A stretch of 64,000 nt of DNA from Bdellovibrionales bacterium (GTDB taxonomy: Bacteria > Bdellovibrionota > Bdellovibrionia > Bdellovibrionales > UBA1609). This document shows, one piece after another, positions 42,830-52,217 of the stretch. The position numbers and the translations under genes are program-made. The stretch spans positions 1-64,000 of the forward strand of contig JADJVA010000020.1 in assembly GCA_016716765.1 (NCBI GenBank), written 5' to 3'. The stretch's first letter is position 1, and every line of letters starts with the position of its first letter. The notes beneath the pieces are model-generated. The model worked only from the letters and a program-made list of their open reading frames with translations, searched no databases and was not told where the DNA came from.

Positions 42830-44851
42830 TCAATTTTCCAAATTTGGTTTTCCATTTTCAGGAATCAACAACAGCCAAGGTTTTGTTAATACCAACTGCA
42901 ATCCCCAAAGAAGTGTCTGCATGAGCGATTTTAGACTCACCTGTGTTGCGATGGATGCCAGCGTAAAAGCTAAAATAAAACTGATCGAAATATTCAAAAA
43001 CCCAATCACAAATAATCCTAAAAATGAATTCAGCAGAAGACTGAGGGATACGTCCAACTGCAGAGCCTGAAACAAAGCAGAAAAATAGCTACCAGATGCC
43101 AAGGTAATATGTCGGACTTCAATAGGAATACCTAGGAATTTTACAAACTGGGGCACCAATCCCAAAAGAATTCCCAGCGATAAATTCCCCGCAACCGCAC
43201 TGGCATTGTGCTCGATCAGCGATGCAAATCGTTTTGTTCGCTGCCCCCCAAACCACCTCAAAAGAACAGGACTTTCTTGGATTCGAGTTGGAAGTTCCTT
43301 ACTTAAACTAAAATTTTCAAACCAACCCGCAATCAAACTTGATAAAAAAAGCAAAACTCCTGTGATCGCTGCAAAAAACGGGGCAAAGCCCAAATAATTG
43401 CTCGATTCTATGACATTGTTTACTTCATCACTTGTATATAGTGGCATGCCAATCTGGAATGCAATCCATCCGACCACAAAACAAATCGGAGTCACAGCAA
43501 TAAAATTACCCATCACTGCGATAAACTGAGTTCTCAATAGCGCCACAATCGTTCGCCGAGATTCTGACAAAGACTTCTTCAATGCTTGTGCCAAGTGGAG
43601 GGCCGTAGCGGATGGCTGTTTGGTTGCAAGCGTAAATCCCAAATTCTGAATCAGCAAAAAGCTGGTTGAATAATTTAAACTATCAAATAAACCTTTGATG
43701 AATCCAGTCGCACCAATCTGGCCAGTTCCGTGTTTGATCATCACCGTAAGGGCCGTAATTGCTCCTCCGCCCAACGACGAAAGAAACATCCGGGTAAAAT
43801 CCTTCCAAGTATGGGTGACGTAGTGCTCGCCCACGGCAGAATTGGCTTGCACAATACGCTTGGTTAGTAATGAAAAGTTTTCAGCCAAAAAAAAGAGTAG
43901 ACTTTTTTGTTGATGAACATCTAAAACGTTTTGAGACAAAAAATTTCGAATTCCATCATATCGGGAGCTTCCTGCGTGAAGCATTTTTAAAATCAAACGC
44001 AACCTCTCCGCCCGCTTTCTGTAGCTTTGCAAGCCATACACAATTCCAATTTTAATTCCATGCTGATGATGACCTTCCACCATCTCAACAAGGTCACTTT
44101 CAGCTGCCTGTAATTGCCAAAGCAGTTCAGGAACGCTTGCGACGGTGAGCACACTCATTCTGCATGCCGTAACTTCAGCTCGCAGTGTGGATTCAATTTT
44201 GAATTCGATCGTCGAGAAAAGATCTGATTGACTTAAATTCATATCCTGTCGCAACAATTCCGCAATCTGAATGAGATCTAAGCTGACTCGGTGACCTGCG
44301 GAGAGTGCGTTCTTAAAAAGAGCAGACACAAACGGCTGCGAAAAACCAAGCGTTTGGATCAATTCTAAAAGTATATCGCGACTCACTTGATCAATCAGGA
44401 TGCTTTCATCTCCTTGTGGAAAAGACTCAAGTAAAAGACTTTCAAAACTTGCAGAGAGAGGTTTCGCAGGCAGAACCTTTTCTTCGAGGCGCTCAAATAA
44501 TTCTTGCTGAAAACTGGTTGCAGAAGATAGACCCGTATATGCAATATGGTTAGGGGTCAGAAGTCGAAGAAATACGAACTCGAAGGTGTCTGTAACTTGC
44601 TTTTTGATCCTTGGGTCGCGATCTAGTTGCGCCACTAAGTATTTGATTCGAGTCGAATAGATCGTTTCTACCTTTAACGTCTTCTCATCTTGCGTTAGTG
44701 GACGAATGATCCAATTCAAAACCCGGGTCACCCAAATGACTTGACTCACTTCTGTCGAGTTAAACTTTAATGAATTGAATAAGTCCATCATCAGCATCAT
44801 ATCAGTACTATGCGGGATGATGCCCAGCGGCTTCAATCTCGTCTGCGTCAT
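42830..44851 (-). CDS. Gcr-type 'site-specific recombinase' membrane protein
   Basis: A 673-residue protein of the SpecificRecomb (gonococcal Gcr-like) family. The conserved C-terminal half is seen in 'GEHYVTHTWKDFTRMFLSSL', 'GFIKGLFDSLNYSTSFLLIQ', 'GFTLATKQPSATA' and 'KRFASLIEHNASAVAGNLSL'. There are about six transmembrane segments in residues 360-650 and a long helical N-terminal part. Despite the family name, the membrane topology and the lack of a tyrosine or serine recombinase motif make DNA recombination doubtful. No repeats or invertible DNA flank it. Real function unknown. Confidence 0.8.
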   Translation of the reverse strand: MTQTRLKPLGIIPHSTDMMLMMDLFNSLKFNSTEVSQVIWVTRVLNWIIRPLTQDEKTLKVETIYSTRIKYLVAQLDRDPRIKKQVTDTFEFVFLRLLTPNHIAYTGLSSATSFQQELFERLEEKVLPAKPLSASFESLLLESFPQGDESILIDQVSRDILLELIQTLGFSQPFVSALFKNALSAGHRVSLDLIQIAELLRQDMNLSQSDLFSTIEFKIESTLRAEVTACRMSVLTVASVPELLWQLQAAESDLVEMVEGHHQHGIKIGIVYGLQSYRKRAERLRLILKMLHAGSSRYDGIRNFLSQNVLDVHQQKSLLFFLAENFSLLTKRIVQANSAVGEHYVTHTWKDFTRMFLSSLGGGAITALTVMIKHGTGQIGATGFIKGLFDSLNYSTSFLLIQNLGFTLATKQPSATALHLAQALKKSLSESRRTIVALLRTQFIAVMGNFIAVTPICFVVGWIAFQIGMPLYTSDEVNNVIESSNYLGFAPFFAAITGVLLFLSSLIAGWFENFSLSKELPTRIQESPVLLRWFGGQRTKRFASLIEHNASAVAGNLSLGILLGLVPQFVKFLGIPIEVRHITLASGSYFSALFQALQLDVSLSLLLNSFLGLFVIGFLNISISFILAFTLASIATQVSLKSLMQTLLWGLQLVLTKPWLLLIPENGKPNLEN

Positions 44852-44895
44852 TCGACAATGAAAGAATTAAGGCCGTGATCCTAGAAAACACAAAG

Positions 44896-45114
44896 CTATC
44901 GCCAATAGGCGAGTATCGTACTAAAAATAAGAAGAAGAATAAAATCATGCACAGTATTTATAAAGAAGACTTTCCAGGGGCGGTTTTCCCACGCTACCTT
45001 ACTGAATTGCATCGGAATGTAGAAACCAATCCACGTAAAAAATGCGGACATCAATGCCCACATGAGATTTGACCCTTCATCTGCACCTAGGCCCCATACG
45101 GACGGTCTCCACAC
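44896..45114 (-). CDS. short DUF1761-like membrane protein
   Basis: A 72-residue protein with two transmembrane segments; 'FFTWIGFYIPMQFSKVAWEN' and 'RPWKVFFINTVHDFILLLIF' match the C-terminal half of DUF1761-type proteins, which are usually about 130-140 residues. The frame has a stop 15 codons upstream of the GTG 45114 start, so it looks like a truncated or short member. ATG 45063 is another possible start. Confidence 0.5.
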   Translation of the reverse strand: MWRPSVWGLGADEGSNLMWALMSAFFTWIGFYIPMQFSKVAWENRPWKVFFINTVHDFILLLIFSTILAYWR

Positions 45115-45150
45115 TTGTCCGGAATGAGCCAGAACAGTTGAGAGCTCGCG

Positions 45151-46248
45151 CTAGTACATTTCCAAATTCCTATAACAATACTCTTTGGGTAGATCTCTTT
45201 TCTTCTTATGAACAATACCTGAACCCTTGATAATCGCTGTTTTTCTGCTTCGAACGTCTTCACGATACTGACTGCGAACCCGCCTGAGTCGAATCTCCAA
45301 GAGCTTCAGTAGCCTTTGCTCTTCCTTCGCTGAAGCATGCGATTTTTCCCAATCCTTAAATTCATCTCGATCTTGAGGGGGAATCCCACCATTTTGGACA
45401 ACGATATCAAGAAAGAAGAGGTAGCTTCGCAACTCATAAAACGCGAACTCCGACATATAGGATTGCGCGCGATCATGAAGATGAAGGGCCGCTCCAATCT
45501 GCTGTGTCACATACTCTGGGCTCTCAGCCATAGTCTGAAAAGAAAGTTTCCATTCTTCGTTAAGTTGATTTGGGTTTGCATAGATATTGCTTAAGGCCCA
45601 ATCGACACTCTCTTTATTTCGAGGCGAGATTGAGGCAAACATAAAGTACAGTGAAGGTCCCTGATCACCCTTGATGTCGACATCCTGATCCAAAGGAGAA
45701 AGCTCTCTCTCCCACAAACTTGGTGACGAAAACACTGAGGTACTGGCCTCCCAAGCTTTCACCATCTTCAAAAGAGAGGCGAGATGCTGAGATTTAAAAA
45801 CCCTCTCTAGAACCGAAAGGCTCTCCTGTCGCATGTTGATCAAGAGTGGCTGGAGAGTCCCTTGACCGAAGTTTTGTTGAAAAAGACCCAAGCTCATACC
45901 CATTCCATCAAAGTTATTGCTGATATTTTTCCAGCCAACAACACCCTCAAAGCTACCCGTGATGTTAAGACCAAGGCCAACGGCTGTGCGATCACGACGA
46001 CTGAGGGCTTGAGGCCATTCTGCACCTTGAAAATTCAACTTAGAACAAATATTTAATTCACCCGTCGAATCTCCTGGTCCACCAGGTGTCTGAGGGTCAG
46101 GGGATGAAGAAGGAGGCTCATTCACGGACAATGAGTCCACGGCACCGGTTGCCATTCCCTGATTGTTATGAGGCTCATATCCTGGAGAACAGGCGCCCAC
46201 AAAGAAACTAAAAACACATAAAAAAAATACAATTTTGGATTGAGCCAT
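45151..46248 (-). CDS. lipoprotein with lysozyme-like domain
   Basis: The 365-residue product has a lipoprotein signal ('FFVGACSPGY'), a Pro/Ser-rich linker (about 35-65) and a domain with 'ITGSFEGVVGWKNISNNFDG' then 'GMSLGLFQQNFGQGTLQPLL', a string typical of a lysozyme-like glycosidase group where the Glu of SFEG is a candidate catalytic acid. The rest is helical and ends with a Lys/Arg-rich tail. ATG 46248 is preferred to the in-frame TTG 46260. It may cleave peptidoglycan. The family assignment comes from motif memory only. Confidence 0.6.
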   Translation of the reverse strand: MAQSKIVFFLCVFSFFVGACSPGYEPHNNQGMATGAVDSLSVNEPPSSSPDPQTPGGPGDSTGELNICSKLNFQGAEWPQALSRRDRTAVGLGLNITGSFEGVVGWKNISNNFDGMGMSLGLFQQNFGQGTLQPLLINMRQESLSVLERVFKSQHLASLLKMVKAWEASTSVFSSPSLWERELSPLDQDVDIKGDQGPSLYFMFASISPRNKESVDWALSNIYANPNQLNEEWKLSFQTMAESPEYVTQQIGAALHLHDRAQSYMSEFAFYELRSYLFFLDIVVQNGGIPPQDRDEFKDWEKSHASAKEEQRLLKLLEIRLRRVRSQYREDVRSRKTAIIKGSGIVHKKKRDLPKEYCYRNLEMY

Positions 46249-46462
46249 GTCTCTATTCAAACGGAAATTAAATGATATTTCTTGAGGCCAATCCTAAAAT
46301 CTAGCCAAAAGTGCCAAAAACCTGGCCCCTCCTCTGAGAAAGGATCTCAATTTATGTGTTAAAATCCCTGCTTGTCACAACCTAGTGAAATGGCTATGCT
46401 AGGCCTCCCAAAATGTATCGCATAGCCACAGAATCGGTGAGCAAACAGAAGGAAAAGGACAT

Positions 46463-46918
46463 ATGGAAAATCGCAACGTCCTCAAAGTTCCAGTAGATGA
46501 ATTCACCAGTCCGAGCCCGATCACCGTGGGACCAAAAACACCTGCCCTAGAGGTTGCAGGCGTTCTCCATAAAAATGGAATCCGCCATGTTCCCGTCGTT
46601 GAAAATGACATCCCACTCGGAATAATCAGCGAGCGCGACCTCCGGGTGCTAAGTTCGGTGAAGGAACTTTCATTGGTCACGGCAGAACAGGTGATGGTCA
46701 CAGATCCTTTCACGGTCTCGCCGGAGACACCCCTCGACCAGGTGGTTTACGAAATGTCTGATCGGAAAATCGGATCAGCCATCGTCCAAGACGAATCAGG
46801 CCGAATTGTTGGTATATTTACAAACACCGACGCTCTCAACGCCCTTGTAGAGATATTGCGTGGCGTTTTGCCCGAGACGGTTGACGCCCTTGACGGAGGG
46901 CCGCACAAAAGTCATTGA
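46463..46918 (+). CDS. CBS-domain pair protein
   Basis: A 151-residue stand-alone Bateman module: CBS1 'VDEFTSPSPITVGPKTPALE' with 'KNGIRHVPVVENDIPLGIIS', CBS2 'AEQVMVTDPFTVSPETPLDQ' with 'RKIGSAIVQDESGRIVGIFT'. AAGGAAAAGGAC precedes ATG 46463. Adenylate nucleotide sensing is expected. It precedes the thiolase gene by 116 bp. It is more diverged from the other CBS protein (3765-4184) than a recent duplicate would be. Confidence 0.88.
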   Translation: MENRNVLKVPVDEFTSPSPITVGPKTPALEVAGVLHKNGIRHVPVVENDIPLGIISERDLRVLSSVKELSLVTAEQVMVTDPFTVSPETPLDQVVYEMSDRKIGSAIVQDESGRIVGIFTNTDALNALVEILRGVLPETVDALDGGPHKSH

Positions 46919-47034
46919 CCAACAGATTGTTATCGACAGGATTCCTCAGACGCTCCAAGATAAATGACAACCCGGTTTGATGAGAACGAATCAACTTCCG
47001 ACCGGTTTATATTTTAACCAGAGGAGGAAGTGGC

Positions 47035-48312
47035 ATGATCCCACGTCGAGTTGCTATTGTTGGCGGATTACGGATTCCCTTTGCAAGAAGCATGGGCAAG
47101 TACATGGGTTTTAGCAACCAAGAGCTCATGACTTTCGTGCTCCAGGGTCTTGTGAACAAATACAATCTCCGTGATGAAGTCCTGGGAGATGTCGTGCTAG
47201 GAGCCGTCATGAAGCACTCGGCCGATTTTAATCTCGCGCGCGAATGCACCATGGGCAGCGGTCTTTCAGCAATGACTCCCGCATTTGATATTCAACAGGC
47301 TTGCGGAACAAGTCTCGAAGCGGCCATGTTGGTTGCCAATAAAATTGCCCTTAATCAAATTGATGTTGGTATTGCTGGCGGAACAGACACAAACAGTGAC
47401 CTCCCTATTGTATTCAGCAAGAAATTTAGTCACCGCATGGTCAAAACGGCCAGTGGACGCTCAACCTGGGAAAAACTAAAGCCCTGGATGAACTTTAATC
47501 CAATGGAACTCATGCCCGTGGCACCGGGTGTTCTTGAACCGCGCACGCGCTTATCTATGGGACAGAGTTGTGAACTCATGGCTAAAGAGTGGAACCTGAC
47601 TCGCGAGGAGCAAGATCAGTTGGCCTTTGAAAGCCACACAAAAGCCGCGAAGGCCTATGAGGAAGGGTTTTACAATGATCTGATAGTCCCCTTCAATAAT
47701 GTCACCAAAGACAATAATATGCGTGCTGATACCACCGTAGAAAAACTATCCACTCTCAAACCCGCATTCGACAGAAAGAGCGGACGCGGAACGCTCACCG
47801 CCGGCAACTCAACCCCGCTCACCGATGGTGCCTCCGGGGTTCTGCTTGCGAGTGAGGATTGGGCCAAGCTCAAAGGTCTACCCATTCTGGCCTACTTCAC
47901 GTTTTCAGGAACAGCGGCCGTTGACTACGTCAAAAACGAGGGACTGCTGATGGCGCCGGCCTACGCTGTGCCAAAAATGCTTGCAAGAGCCAATCTCAAG
48001 CTTCAGGATTTTGCCTTTTATGAAATTCACGAAGCTTTTGCCGCTCAGACCCTCTGCACACTGAAAGCCTGGGAATCACCTGAATTTTGCAAAAGCAAGC
48101 TTGGCCTCAATAGCCCACTCGGGAGCATTGATCGGTCAAAGATGAATACCAAAGGTGGGAGCGTCGCTGTTGGTCATCCTTTTGCTGCGACAGGCACGCG
48201 AATTGTCGCTGGCTTGGCAAAACTACTTGCCGGCAAACCCGGAAAAAAGGGATTGATTTCGATTTGTACTGCAGGCGGAATGGGTGTTACAGCGATACTG
48301 GAAGGCGCATAG
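47035..48312 (+). CDS. acetyl-CoA C-acyltransferase (FadI-like thiolase)
   Basis: A 425-residue thiolase that cleaves 3-ketoacyl-CoA (or condenses acetyl-CoA). Nucleophile Cys90 ('DIQQACGTSLEAAML'), 'FYEIHEAFAAQTL', His381 ('VAVGHPFAATGTRIV') and Cys411 ('SICTAGGMGVTA') are all present. The length and the string 'AIVGGLRIPFARSMGKYMGF' are like FadI. AGAGGAGGAAG precedes ATG 47035. No FadJ partner is adjacent. The ETF-QO gene supports beta-oxidation in this organism. Confidence 0.93.
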   Translation: MIPRRVAIVGGLRIPFARSMGKYMGFSNQELMTFVLQGLVNKYNLRDEVLGDVVLGAVMKHSADFNLARECTMGSGLSAMTPAFDIQQACGTSLEAAMLVANKIALNQIDVGIAGGTDTNSDLPIVFSKKFSHRMVKTASGRSTWEKLKPWMNFNPMELMPVAPGVLEPRTRLSMGQSCELMAKEWNLTREEQDQLAFESHTKAAKAYEEGFYNDLIVPFNNVTKDNNMRADTTVEKLSTLKPAFDRKSGRGTLTAGNSTPLTDGASGVLLASEDWAKLKGLPILAYFTFSGTAAVDYVKNEGLLMAPAYAVPKMLARANLKLQDFAFYEIHEAFAAQTLCTLKAWESPEFCKSKLGLNSPLGSIDRSKMNTKGGSVAVGHPFAATGTRIVAGLAKLLAGKPGKKGLISICTAGGMGVTAILEGA

Positions 48313-48333
48313 AGACCAAAGGATATTGTGCAG

Positions 48334-49347
48334 ATGAAATACAAGAAATTTGAGTCACCAGCAAACGGGGTTTCCTCAAAAGCGAACGCAAATTTGCGGT
48401 CGCTTTTTCCTATGATTCAACCCTACAGAAGCTCTCGCCTCAAGGTTTCTGAACTTCATGAAATCTATTACGAGGAAGTGGGTAACCCAGATGGACAGCC
48501 CGTTCTTTTTCTCCACGGAGGACCAGGCGGCGGTATTGCGCCAGTTTACCGACAATTTTTTGATCCGAAAATTTTTAGAGTTGTACTCATTGATCAGCGC
48601 GGAGCGGGAAAAAGTCTGCCACATGCCGAACTTCGAGAGAACACCACTTGGGACTTGGTCGAAGACATCGAAAAAGTAAGAAAAATTTTAAGTATAGATC
48701 GGTGGCTCGTTTTTGGTGGAAGCTGGGGCAGCACCCTTTCTCTCGCCTATGCAGAATCACATCCAGACAGGGTCAGAGGTCTCATCCTTCGCGGTATTTT
48801 CCTTTGCCGACCGAAGGAAATCGAATGGTTTTATCAAAAGGGCGCCGACTCAATTTTTCCGGATGCATGGGAAAAATATTTGGCTCCCATATCCCAAGAT
48901 GAGCGCCACGATCTCGTCTCCGCCTATTATCGAAGATTGACCCATGAAAACAAAGAAATTCGGCTCCAAGCTGCGAGAGCTTGGAGCATTTGGGAAGCTT
49001 CCACTTCCTTTCTCTATCAAGACCAGGAAGTCATTGGAACATTTAGCGAACCTGAGTTCGCCACCGCCTTCGCCAGAATCGAATGCCACTATTTTGTTAA
49101 CAATGCTTTTTTTAAATCAGACAATTGGCTTCTTGAAAACATTGGAAAAATTCGGCAGATACCTTGTGAAATTGTGCAGGGACGCTATGACATCGTTTGC
49201 CCGATGATGAGCGCATGGGACTTGAGTCGCGCTTGGCCCGAGGCCAAGTTACATATTATTCCAGACGCAGGGCACTCGGCCATGGAAGAAGGAATCCGGT
49301 CGCGGCTTATCGAGATTACCGAACGCATGTCCCTTCTCAATCAATAG
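48334..49347 (+). CDS. pip: proline iminopeptidase
   Basis: Alpha/beta-hydrolase that releases N-terminal proline from peptides, 337 residues here. 'VLFLHGGPGGGIAPVYRQFF' is the oxyanion loop, 'VVLIDQRGAGKSLPHAELRE' and the elbow 'VFGGSWGSTLSLAYAESHPD' (Ser130) are diagnostic, with the acid in 'QGRYDIVCP' and His in 'IPDAGHSAME'. About 25 residues precede the usual start ('LFPMIQPY'), so a start further in is possible. It sits 22 bp after the thiolase gene and is probably co-transcribed. Confidence 0.92.
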   Translation: MKYKKFESPANGVSSKANANLRSLFPMIQPYRSSRLKVSELHEIYYEEVGNPDGQPVLFLHGGPGGGIAPVYRQFFDPKIFRVVLIDQRGAGKSLPHAELRENTTWDLVEDIEKVRKILSIDRWLVFGGSWGSTLSLAYAESHPDRVRGLILRGIFLCRPKEIEWFYQKGADSIFPDAWEKYLAPISQDERHDLVSAYYRRLTHENKEIRLQAARAWSIWEASTSFLYQDQEVIGTFSEPEFATAFARIECHYFVNNAFFKSDNWLLENIGKIRQIPCEIVQGRYDIVCPMMSAWDLSRAWPEAKLHIIPDAGHSAMEEGIRSRLIEITERMSLLNQ

Positions 49348-49557
49348 AATTATTCACCTCGGGCTGTCTCGTATTGAGACAATTGAGTCTGAATGTTGCG
49401 TGGGTGATCACCAGTAGGCTTCTATTTTGGTGTTCAATCTAAATTGTCAAACTCTGTGGCATCTGAACAAACTTGGCGGATCCCCAACAATTCTATCTCG
49501 TTGATTTTCACTCAGATGGGCTTCTACCGGCATGCCAATTGCTCGTGTCATAGAGAT

Positions 49558-50409
49558 ATGATCGGAAGAATTCAACGCCACATCAGATCAAATGGGATTT
49601 TCATCATTTCCGGCTTGATCTTAGTTTCCTTTTCTTGCACAAAAAGCGATTTTGCTTATAAGACCTCTTCTCAAAATCAAAACTTCAACTTGCCACCAGA
49701 CGACGACGAAGATCCTCCTCCAAAACCCAGCCCACCTCCACCAGAAGATGCAGGAATTGACCCCTCAAACGGGAGCGGAGGCTCCCTCCAACCTGGAAAT
49801 TCCATGACGACAAGCCTCGGTGCAACGATCTATCTCCCAACAAGTTATGTCGGCACCAAAGCCTCTCCTGTCATTTTACTTTTCAATATGGACGTGTCCC
49901 AATGGAAGACGATTGCAGACAGAGAGCGGATAGTTCTCGTCGACACGAACTCCTACAATGATGTCAATTTGATTTTTGAACGCACTGATGAAAGCCAAAA
50001 CATTCTTGAGAGTAACTACAACGTGGATCGAGCTCGAACCTATTTTGCAGGTTGGTCCGCCGGTGGCAACATTTCAATTATCTATGGAACTGATCCGAAA
50101 AATGCAAATTCCTTGGCTGGAATCATGGTATTTCCAGGATCAGGCGGCTACTACGCTCGCAATAACCTAAATGCGGCTTCCCAACAAGGCAAACGGACCG
50201 TACCAATCTACTACGCTGTCGGTGATCGAAATACTTCAACTGGATACTATCCCGGAGTTCTTGATGAAGCTGAACTTCTCTCCTCAATTCCAGGCTACAA
50301 AAATCGGATTAAGACAAAAATCTGGCCTGGCGTCGGCCACGCTTTAAAAAATGAAGCCAACGAGGAAGCTTGGCAATGGATCAAAACATTTAACTCAAAA
50401 TCCAATTAA
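49558..50409 (+). CDS. lipoprotein, alpha/beta-hydrolase (esterase-like)
   Basis: A 283-residue exported lipoprotein with 'LILVSFSCTKSDF' as signal, an Asp/Pro-rich linker ('PPDDDEDPPPKPSPPPPEDA'), and a hydrolase core whose nucleophile elbow is 'YFAGWSAGGNISII', with 'YYAVGDRNTSTGYYPGVLDE' and 'KIWPGVGHALKNE' carrying the likely acid and His. It resembles secreted esterase/polyhydroxyalkanoate-depolymerase-like hydrolases. I prefer ATG 49558; the frame runs from TTG 49444 with no clear site. Substrate unknown. It starts a trio with the propeller lipoprotein and barrel downstream. Confidence 0.68.
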   Translation: MIGRIQRHIRSNGIFIISGLILVSFSCTKSDFAYKTSSQNQNFNLPPDDDEDPPPKPSPPPPEDAGIDPSNGSGGSLQPGNSMTTSLGATIYLPTSYVGTKASPVILLFNMDVSQWKTIADRERIVLVDTNSYNDVNLIFERTDESQNILESNYNVDRARTYFAGWSAGGNISIIYGTDPKNANSLAGIMVFPGSGGYYARNNLNAASQQGKRTVPIYYAVGDRNTSTGYYPGVLDEAELLSSIPGYKNRIKTKIWPGVGHALKNEANEEAWQWIKTFNSKSN

Positions 50410-50556
50410 AAAAAGTGAGAATCAAGTCCCTCGTTCCCAATTCCTTTTTCTGTATTCTCCCCTCCTAAGCAAGCTCAGTCCTTTGTCTGGAACTTCAATC
50501 GCCCATGTGGTTTCTCCATCAGGTTTTTCGATACAATCCGATACAATGATAGATAT

Positions 50557-51525
50557 ATGTCAAAACCAGAAGTTAAGAACACATTGGCCTTTTTTTCGTT
50601 GTCCTCTGCCCTTTTCGCTTTCCTTTTGGTGCTATGCGGATCCCTCGTTTCTTGTGCTGCGAAAAAAGGGAATCACTGGTTTGGGGCCCTTGGGCTAGGT
50701 CAAGATCGCATTTATATTTCTGGAAGCTTTGCCGCCACAAATAACTACGCCATCAGCGTCTACGACACCACTGGAAAGTTCTTGGGAATTCTTGCTGATT
50801 ACGGAATCAATACGGAATTTCCTCGCGGTCTCGCCTTTCTCGACCCCTTTCATCTCATGGTCAGCGTTGACGGAACCGACCGAATCGACGTTGTCGACAT
50901 TTTTGGAAATGTTTCTGTTTTTGCTTCCAACGCACTTCTAACTGGAAATCTCTTTGGTACCAAGATCGATTCACAAGGCAATATCTATGTTGCTGAAACA
51001 AGCACAATCGAGAGGTTTACAAATACAGGCGCCAGATATCCCGTCAGCGGAAGTCCCTACATCAATACGACCACAGGCTCTTGCGTTCTCAACACCATTC
51101 ACGGAATAGTTATAACCTCTCAAGGTTACCTTGCAACTGTAAGCTCTGCTGGCACAAGCAATCTTTCGATTTTTGATATCTCAGGGGCAACGGCAACTTG
51201 TGTGACCAATGTGGCCTTCGGTCAAGCCCCATGGGACCTCACAACCAATCCCGATGGAAACCTCTATGTTGTTACCCAGACCAACGATGCAATCTATCGC
51301 GTCAGCGAGAACGGAACTGGAGCCACATTGCTCTACGCCTACGGAGTCACCACAGTCAATCCAACGGCCATTGCCTCTTTGCCCAACGGAAATCTATTGG
51401 TTGCTAACTCAGGCAATGATTCTATTGATCTCTTTACGACCTCGGGAACACTCATTCAGGCCTCATTCATTCGCAACACCTTTACCACTGACGTCGCTGA
51501 TATTTTGGTAGTAGGGGGACAATGA
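50557..51525 (+). CDS. NHL-type beta-propeller lipoprotein
   Basis: A 322-residue lipoprotein ('CGSLVSCAAKKG') with about six NHL/SMP-30-like repeats, for example 'YAISVYDTTGKFLGILADYG', 'GTKIDSQGNIYVAETSTIER', 'LTTNPDGNLYVVTQTNDAIY' and 'IASLPNGNLLVANSGNDSID'. These form a propeller without clear catalytic residues and often serve in binding. The stop overlaps the next start by 4 bp (ATGA), coupling it to the outer-membrane barrel protein. Confidence 0.8.
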   Translation: MSKPEVKNTLAFFSLSSALFAFLLVLCGSLVSCAAKKGNHWFGALGLGQDRIYISGSFAATNNYAISVYDTTGKFLGILADYGINTEFPRGLAFLDPFHLMVSVDGTDRIDVVDIFGNVSVFASNALLTGNLFGTKIDSQGNIYVAETSTIERFTNTGARYPVSGSPYINTTTGSCVLNTIHGIVITSQGYLATVSSAGTSNLSIFDISGATATCVTNVAFGQAPWDLTTNPDGNLYVVTQTNDAIYRVSENGTGATLLYAYGVTTVNPTAIASLPNGNLLVANSGNDSIDLFTTSGTLIQASFIRNTFTTDVADILVVGGQ

Positions 51526-52217
51526 CCAAGAGCAAACTCCCAGACCCACATTTACAATTTAACCACAGCTTCAGAAGGCAAGGCGGCACAGCTCTATTCA
51601 CTTCCGTTTTATTGCTCCTCATTGGTTTGTTAGCACTTACAGCCAAGGGTGCTCAATCGAATACAGGGAACATCCAGTTCGAAGGTGCCATTGGATCGCC
51701 AAACACCAAGATTGACAATCCTGATGGGACTTCAGCCTATTATGACGGCCTCGCACTACAGGGACGAATACTTGTGCCTGTCTATGCTGCCTCTCTGTTC
51801 TCTAGCTTCTTGACAGCCAATCTTCGCTATCTTGAACTTGAAAATACCGCCAACAATGCCACTCAGAAGGAGTTCTCCAGTCAGCTAGGGCCGGGGCTTG
51901 GACTTCGATTCAATATTGGAAAAATAACTCTGGGAGCTGATTACTATCTGCTTGCGGATAGGCATTATTCCTTCGGATCTATTTCTAAAGAAGTTCGCCA
52001 GGAATTCACACCGAACAGTTTTTACTTAGGTTTCAGCATTCCACTCGGCGCTCTCTCTTTTGGAGCCGCGTATATCATCTCTTCCGGCTCCATAGGAACA
52101 AAGGAGACTGATTTGGCTGAGGTCTCTCCCTACAGTGATACACTTATTATGTTCCACCTTATCTGGAACTCAGGACTGAGTTTCGGAAAATTTGCCAAAG
52201 ACCTCTTCAAACTTTAA
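51522..52217 (+). CDS. outer-membrane beta-barrel protein
   Basis: A 231-residue protein with a long N-terminus and signal segment (about 24-45, ending 'TAKGAQS'), then beta-strands with aromatic girdles ('GPGLGLRFNIGKITLGADYY', 'FYLGFSIPLGALSFGAAYII'). The 8- to 10-strand size is typical of small outer-membrane barrels. Translation is coupled to the propeller lipoprotein. It is unrelated in sequence to the barrels of the two signalling modules. Confidence 0.7.
   Translation: MTKSKLPDPHLQFNHSFRRQGGTALFTSVLLLLIGLLALTAKGAQSNTGNIQFEGAIGSPNTKIDNPDGTSAYYDGLALQGRILVPVYAASLFSSFLTANLRYLELENTANNATQKEFSSQLGPGLGLRFNIGKITLGADYYLLADRHYSFGSISKEVRQEFTPNSFYLGFSIPLGALSFGAAYIISSGSIGTKETDLAEVSPYSDTLIMFHLIWNSGLSFGKFAKDLFKL

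Noticed and set aside
42830..44851. Gcr-type 'site-specific recombinase' as part of a mobile element
   Set aside because: It is a polytopic membrane protein with no recombinase active-site motif, and no att sites, inverted repeats or cargo flank it.
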